Below are positions 59,975-64,000 of a stretch of 64,000 nucleotides of DNA, piece after piece. Location of the stretch: NCBI GenBank assembly GCA_963822825.1, contig CAWGIW010000025.1, positions 62,001 to 126,000 of the forward strand, given 5' to 3'. Positions within the stretch are counted from its first letter, which is position 1. Each line of letters starts with the position of its first letter. The notes under the pieces are model-generated. The model was not told the origin of the DNA. It did not search any database and saw nothing but the letters and a program-made list of their open reading frames with translations. Made by a program: the position numbers and the translations under genes. This DNA is from JAWWPY01 sp963822825 (GTDB lineage Bacteria > Actinomycetota > Actinomycetes > Streptosporangiales > Streptosporangiaceae).

Positions 59975-60706
59975 TCAGTACCAGATGGCTGTGGGCAGGT
60001 CAGCTTCGCTGGGCCGAGGCGGGCTCGGCAGGCTCGACGCGTGCCCGCTGGCGATACGGGTGGCGGTCCACGCGACGGCGGCGGCGTCCAGGATGTCGTC
60101 GGGAGGCACGAGTCCGGCCGCGGCCAGGTCGTCCTGAAGTCGGAGGCCGGCGTTACCGAGCAGCGCGCGCCGGGTCATCTGGCCATTCCAGGTTTTCTTG
60201 CCCGCCCCGACCGGCGTCCCGCCGTTGAGCTCGGCGAACGAGATCTCCGGGTGGACCTCGAACAGCCGGTCAGGCATCCGGGCGTGCAGTTCGTTCGCCG
60301 GCCGCAGCTTGTCTTTCAGGCCCCACGCCTGCCGGCTGAAGCCTGCGGGAGGGTCGGTCAGCCGGCGGCAGAGGTCCACCGCGCCGGAATAAGTTCCGGC
60401 CTCCCACACCGCGCGCGGGGGCACCATGAACAGGCGGCTGCGCCGCGCGCCAAGCCGGGCCGCGGCCAGCCGGTCGGCGTCCCGCCAGCCCCGTTCCACC
60501 AGCCCCAGTGGCATGTCCACACCGATCACCTCGGCGTCAGGCCAGGCGTCCACGATCTCGGCCAAGGTGGTTGCCACCTGGGTAGCGGTCAGCCGCCCGT
60601 CGGCCAGCACGACGGCCACCCAGCCGCTCCGGCAGGCGTCGATCCCCACGGCCTGGATATGTTTACCGGCCACCGGACCCGCCGCGCTGGGACCACGGGA
60701 TCTCAC
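59975..60706 (-). CDS. DUF429 family protein (predicted RNase H-like)
   Basis: The 243-residue protein starts at GTG 60706, overlapping the upstream membrane protein stop as GTGA. Family blocks are IQAVGIDACRSGWVAVVL, VIGVDMPLGLVERGWRDAD, RRSRLFMVPPRAV, LFEVHPEISFAELNG and DDILDAAAVAWTATRI. The spaced Asp/Glu residues resemble an RNase H-type active site, hence the predicted nuclease label. No activity is proven. Confidence 0.85.
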   Translation of the reverse strand: MRSRGPSAAGPVAGKHIQAVGIDACRSGWVAVVLADGRLTATQVATTLAEIVDAWPDAEVIGVDMPLGLVERGWRDADRLAAARLGARRSRLFMVPPRAVWEAGTYSGAVDLCRRLTDPPAGFSRQAWGLKDKLRPANELHARMPDRLFEVHPEISFAELNGGTPVGAGKKTWNGQMTRRALLGNAGLRLQDDLAAAGLVPPDDILDAAAVAWTATRIASGHASSLPSPPRPSEADLPTAIWY

Positions 60707-60957
60707 CGGAGGTAATTATCGCGGCGGTCCTCCCGCCGTGCGGGTCCGCCGGGCGGGTCGCAGGTAAACAGGATGACGAGCGCGAGGAGCACCAGGAAGC
60801 CGATCGCCGCGAGGGTGGCGTGCCACACGGAAAGGCTCACGGCGAAGCCCGCCAGGAAGATCGCCATGGCCAGCCATCCCGGCCAGCTGACCGGCGACAG
60901 GCCCCAGCCGACTTTCTTAGGGCCGAACCAGGGTCTGTTCGTGACCCGTCTGCGCAC
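60703..60957 (-). CDS. Small two-helix membrane protein
   Basis: I start it at GTG 60957, which has AAGGGGAC upstream, giving 84 residues; an ATG at 61014 would add 19. Basic start (RRRVTNRPWFGPKKVGWGLSPVSWPGW), then two hydrophobic helices (LAMAIFLAGFAVSLSVW and IGFLVLLALVILF) and a charged tail. The same WGLSPVSW-type start occurs in small actinomycete membrane proteins of unknown function. Coupled to DUF429. Confidence 0.75.
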   Translation of the reverse strand: MRRRVTNRPWFGPKKVGWGLSPVSWPGWLAMAIFLAGFAVSLSVWHATLAAIGFLVLLALVILFTCDPPGGPARREDRRDNYLR

Positions 60958-61094
60958 CGAAGTCCCCTTCGCTCGGCTCGGCTGGCCAGTCCATCCAGGC
61001 TGAGCCTGCCCCACATGATTTCATCTGCCTAGCCCAGGTTCCCATCGTCACAGCCCTCACTCGCCGACTCGCCCGCTACTCTCTGCGGATAACC

Positions 61095-61144
61095 CTTATT
61101 GGTGAACTTTTTTGCCCCTGGGAGGGCAAAAAAGTTCACCAATA
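61095..61144. promoter_or_regulatory. AT-rich perfect 22-bp inverted repeat, 6-nt loop
   Basis: 61095-61116 is the exact reverse complement of 61123-61144, with loop CTGGGA. Each arm contains a run of six T or A and is roughly 60% AT in a strongly GC-rich chromosome. It lies between two leftward genes: 127 bp downstream of the MOSC stop and 138 bp upstream of the small membrane protein start. It could be a terminator for the MOSC transcript, an operator, or the relic of a miniature element. No transposase or target duplication is visible. Confidence 0.85.
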
Positions 61145-61154
61145 ACGAGGGGAC

Positions 61155-61215
61155 CCGGCCGGGCAGCGCGGGGGGGCGGCCGGGTAGCGCAGGGGGGCGG
61201 CCCGGGGGGCGGGTG
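61155..61215. repeat. G-rich 21-bp direct repeat next to the palindrome
   Basis: 61155-61175 and 61176-61196 are near-identical, with a partial third copy. The plus strand has G-runs of 7, 3, 6 and 6, enough for a G-quadruplex, in the 3' region after the MOSC gene. Confidence 0.7.
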
Positions 61216-61270
61216 CCCGAGGGAGGCAGCGGGAGCGGGGTCCCGGGGGGCGCGTATGGGTTACTCGACC

Positions 61271-62142
61271 TCATCGCAGCGGGCCAGCCGTGTCGGCCTG
61301 CGCCAGGATCTCGACCTGGTCACCGATCCGGATGGTCTCGCCGGGCCGCGGCGCGTCCGGGATCAGCTGGATGCCGAACCATGTCTTGCCGTCCCAGCGC
61401 CGGTGCTTGGCCAGCGTGGCGATCGGCTCCTTGCCCTTGGCCGCGGTGTCCGGGTCAACGGTGGTCATCACGCACCGGTCGCAGCCCTTCACCGCGCGGA
61501 ACACCACGTCGCCAATGCGCAGCCGCCGCCATCTGTCCTCGGCCCACGCGGCCGGGCCGGCCACGACGACGCTCGGCCGGAACCGCCGCATCGGCAGCGG
61601 GCCTTCGGCCGCGCGCGGGCCGGCCGCGATCAGCTCGTTGAGCCTCGCGAGCGAGCCCTCGCTGGTCAGCAGCAGCGGGTAGGCGTCGGCGAACGAGACA
61701 CGATCACTCTCGCGGCTGTAGGCCGGATTTGGCCGGCGGCGCGACGGGTCGTCGAGGTAGACCAGCCGGACCGGCTCACCCACCAGGTCGCTGAACCACT
61801 CGTGAGCCGCTGCGCAGGCGGGCGCGGCGGCCAGCTCATTGCCCCAGACGTTCACCGGTACCAGCTCGCCGCCCCGCGCGGGACCGCCGCCACCAGGTCC
61901 GCAGCCGCGGGCCTGGCCAGCCGGATGCCGTCGCCGTCGATACGGGGGGTGACGAGTATCAGCCGCGGGTGCTCGCGCGCGGTGACCGCGCCGCCGTCAG
62001 CGTCCACGATCATCCACCGGCGATCGCCGGCCAGGCCCCACGGCTCGACCGTCCCGGCGTCCAGCCGCTCGCCACGGCACGACTTGACCGGATAGCGGTA
62101 TATATCGCTCACGGCGGGCGGCATGTGCCCGGAATGTAGCAC
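61271..62142 (-). CDS. MOSC domain protein (mARC/YcbX-like), one frameshift
   Basis: The N-terminal MOSC beta-barrel part (IYRYPVKSCRGERL, EPWGLAGDRRWMIVD, AREHPRLILV) ends out of frame near 61870. The remainder (VNVWGNELAAAP, EWFSDLVGEPVRLVYL, and the MOSC core VKGCDRCVMTTVDPDTA) continues in another frame to the stop at 61271. The Cys of GCDRC is the position that ligates molybdenum in mARC-type reductases. About 290 residues in total. The start may be ATG 62142 or ATG 62124. Divergent from the dipeptidase. Confidence 0.85.
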
Positions 62143-62385
62143 AGCCGGGATCCCGGCCCCGGCCCTGAGTGCGGGCCGCCGGGCCGCCGCCGGGCCGAGT
62201 GCTACCCGGGGCCCGCCGTGCGCGAACGGTCATGCCGCCGCGGGCCCGGCCGCCCGGCCGCTCCGGGCACGAGGTGCTGCGCTCCAGGCGTTGTCGGCAT
62301 CGGGCGGCGGCCGCCGCTGGTCTAGAGTGCCGGGCAGGGCCAGGCAGTACCGCGGGGAAGACCAGCAGGGAGGCGGTCAGCGTCC

Positions 62386-63819
62386 ATGGAAGTCCGTGAG
62401 TACATCGAGGACAACGCGGAGGGTTTCTTCGAGGCGCTGAAAGAGTGGCTGGCCATCCCTTCGATCTCCGCCGACCCGGCCCACCATGACGACGTCCGTG
62501 CCTCCGCCGAATGGCTCGCGGCGCGTTTGCGCGGCACCGGCTTTCCGGTCGTGGAGATCTGGGAGACCGGCGCGGCGGCCCGGCACGGCCAGCCCCGCGA
62601 GCGTAGCGAGCAGAGCCAGTCCGGTCGGCCGGCCGTGTTCGCGCACTGGCCGGCCGACGACCCCGGCGCGCCGACGGTCCTGGTCTACGGGCACCACGAC
62701 GTGCAGCCGGTCGAGCCGCTCAGCGAGTGGCACTCGCCGCCCTTCGAGCCGGTGGAGCGGGACGGCCAACTGCTCGGCCGCGGCGCCTCCGACGACAAGG
62801 GGCAGGTGCTCTTCCATGCACTGGGCCTGCGTGCCTGCCTCGCGGCCGGCAATCGCATCGCGCCGCCCGTTGCGCTGAAGTTTCTGATCGAGGGGGAGGA
62901 GGAGTCCGGATCTCCGAACTTCACCGAGCTGCTCCGGGCCCACCGGGAGGCACTCGGCTGCGACCTGATCGTCATTTCCGACACCACCATGTGGGCTGCG
63001 GACGTGCCGTCCATGTGCACCGGCATGCGCGGCCTCATCGACGCCCAGATCGATCTGACCGGCCCGGACACCGACCTGCACTCCGGCTCGTTCGGCGGCG
63101 GGGTGCCGAACCCGCTGCATGCCCTGGCCGGGCTGCTGGCCGGGCTGCACGACGACGGCGGCCGGGTCACCTTGCCGGGCTTCTACGACAGCGTGCTGCC
63201 GCTGACCGCGGCGGAGCGGGAGCTGTTCGCGCGGCTGCCGTTCGAGGAGAAGGCGTGGCTCGCTGACGCCGGGCACAGCCGGGCGGCCAGCGGCGAGGCC
63301 GGCTACACGACGCTGGAGCGGATCTGGGCGCGGCCGACCGCGGAAGTCAACGGGATGTGGGGCGGCCACACCGGGCCCGGGCCGAAGACCATCGTGCCGC
63401 GCGAGGCGCATGCCAAGGTCTCGTTCCGGCTGGTCGCGCACCAGGAACCCGCCGACGTCGCCGCCGCGCTGCGGGAGTACGTGGCCGCGCACACACCGCC
63501 CGGCATCGAGGCGGCCGTGAGCTTCGGCGGGCCGGGAGTGCGCCCCTCCTTCGCCGCTCCTGACTCGGCTCCGGTACGGGCGGCCCGACGGGCCATGGAA
63601 CGTTCGTTCGGCCAGGAAGTTCTTTTTACCCGTGAGGGGGGCAGCGGGCCGGAGGCCGACCTCGCCGACATCCTGGGGGCACCGCTGGTGTTCGTCGCGG
63701 TCGGCCTCGATGAGGATCGCATTCACGCGCCGAACGAGAAGGTCGAGATGGCACTCCTGCTCAAGGGGGCGGAGGCGGCTGCCTACCTGTGGGACGACCT
63801 GGCCGCGGGGGGACAGTGA
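62386..63819 (+). CDS. M20 family dipeptidase
   Basis: The 477-residue protein has a full set of zinc ligands: YGHHDVQPV, GRGASDDKGQ, IEGEEESGSPNF, ISDTTM, and the C-terminal His in ALLLKGAEAA-preceding RIHAPNEKVE. The lid domain has LHSGSFGGGVPNPLHAL. Ordinary length for a carnosinase-like dipeptidase. Residues RERSEQSQSG (about 75-84) come from GCGAGCGTAGCGAGC-type DNA and look inserted. The stop overlaps the next start. Confidence 0.92.
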   Translation: MEVREYIEDNAEGFFEALKEWLAIPSISADPAHHDDVRASAEWLAARLRGTGFPVVEIWETGAAARHGQPRERSEQSQSGRPAVFAHWPADDPGAPTVLVYGHHDVQPVEPLSEWHSPPFEPVERDGQLLGRGASDDKGQVLFHALGLRACLAAGNRIAPPVALKFLIEGEEESGSPNFTELLRAHREALGCDLIVISDTTMWAADVPSMCTGMRGLIDAQIDLTGPDTDLHSGSFGGGVPNPLHALAGLLAGLHDDGGRVTLPGFYDSVLPLTAAERELFARLPFEEKAWLADAGHSRAASGEAGYTTLERIWARPTAEVNGMWGGHTGPGPKTIVPREAHAKVSFRLVAHQEPADVAAALREYVAAHTPPGIEAAVSFGGPGVRPSFAAPDSAPVRAARRAMERSFGQEVLFTREGGSGPEADLADILGAPLVFVAVGLDEDRIHAPNEKVEMALLLKGAEAAAYLWDDLAAGGQ

Positions 63820-64000
63820 CGGCGGGCGGGACGGACGAGGCGCAGCGCATCGAGGCCGAGCCGGGCGGAAGCACGCCGCCCCGCAGCGGCGTGGACCGGG
63901 TGGGCGGGCGCCGCCAGGACGGCGAGTGGCTGGCCGCGGCGTGGGCCGCCCCGCGGACCCGGGTGCTCGTCCTCGACGACGGCCAGGCGCTGGTCCGGTT
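63816..64000 (+). CDS. NUDIX hydrolase / NAD(+) diphosphatase, N-terminal part only
   Basis: The GTG at 63816 overlaps the dipeptidase stop (GTGA), and the frame stays open to the window end. The 61 visible residues include SGVDRVGGRRQDGEWLAAAW and PRTRVLVLDDGQALVR, resembling the N-terminal domain of NudC-type NADH pyrophosphatases. Position near AdnAB and AarF agrees with Rv3199c. The NUDIX box itself would lie outside the window. Confidence 0.65.
   Translation, partial: MTAGGTDEAQRIEAEPGGSTPPRSGVDRVGGRRQDGEWLAAAWAAPRTRVLVLDDGQALVR

Noticed and set aside
61095..61144. End of an insertion sequence
   Set aside because: No transposase, no second distant copy in the window and no target-site duplication.

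Overview
The window is chromosomal DNA from a very high-GC actinomycete. Almost every recognisable product is typical of Actinobacteria: MtrAB-LpqB, DUF5719, DUF3499, Trm112 beside a SIS-type phosphosugar isomerase, an Rv3235-family protein, MoeZ, AdnAB. Gene order from the glycosyltransferase end through manB, the isomerase, S-adenosylhomocysteine hydrolase, mtrA-mtrB-lpqB, the hibernation factor and secA, and then moeZ to the AdnAB helicase-nucleases, parallels the Mycobacterium tuberculosis Rv3257c-Rv3235 and Rv3206c-Rv3197 neighbourhoods. An RDD/SpoIIM/DUF58/MoxR/DUF4350/DUF4129 operon inserted before mtrA is the Streptomyces/Streptosporangiales arrangement. Genus cannot be fixed from this sequence. 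I see no phage, transposase, CRISPR array, tRNA or rRNA, so this is a core region rather than an island.

Layout. 1-10 kb: 3' part of a membrane glycosyltransferase, DUF5719, a degenerate zincin, DUF3499, then a translationally coupled mannose-metabolism operon (manB, Trm112, phosphoglucose/phosphomannose isomerase) and a cation efflux gene. 10-13 kb: a MerR regulator divergent from a heavily broken canonical ahcY, followed at once by a short archaeal-type SAHH paralogue. 13-22 kb: mostly leftward genes (MFS, RDD, DUF58, MoxR ATPase, DUF4350, DUF4129, a proline-rich polytopic membrane protein) with SpoIIM rightward. 22-29 kb: mtrA, mtrB, lpqB, a long hibernation factor and a NarL-type response regulator. 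29-35 kb: an AlkZ-like protein, a small membrane protein, secA with a very strong terminator, and an Rv3235-family protein. 35-51 kb: a YciI plus ECF42-like sigma pair, moeZ, a mycosin-like protease, an alkyltransferase-like protein, a GT39-like glycosyltransferase, and adnA and adnB. 51-64 kb: assorted housekeeping and accessory enzymes, ending in a truncated NUDIX gene that matches the nudC position of mycobacteria.

Three features stand out. First, many genes are interrupted by frameshifts, including essential secA. Isolated shifts probably reflect sequence error, whereas dense clusters in ahcY, spoIIM and DUF58 could be true decay or a low-quality stretch. Second, in-frame tandem repeats with 15-42 bp units occur about once per 4-5 kb, many inside otherwise conserved proteins. 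Third, several sharp non-coding signals occur: an AT-rich perfect 22-bp palindrome (61095-61144), a 12-bp inverted repeat between merR and ahcY, a 15-bp inverted repeat before manB, and an identical 11-bp motif upstream of both mtrA and mtrB. The AdnA homologue also has Asn at both positions where an acidic nuclease residue is expected, while AdnB keeps its Asp residues.

No wholly new multi-gene system is evident. The most rewarding leads are the ahcY replacement, the AdnA nuclease motif and the regulatory repeats.
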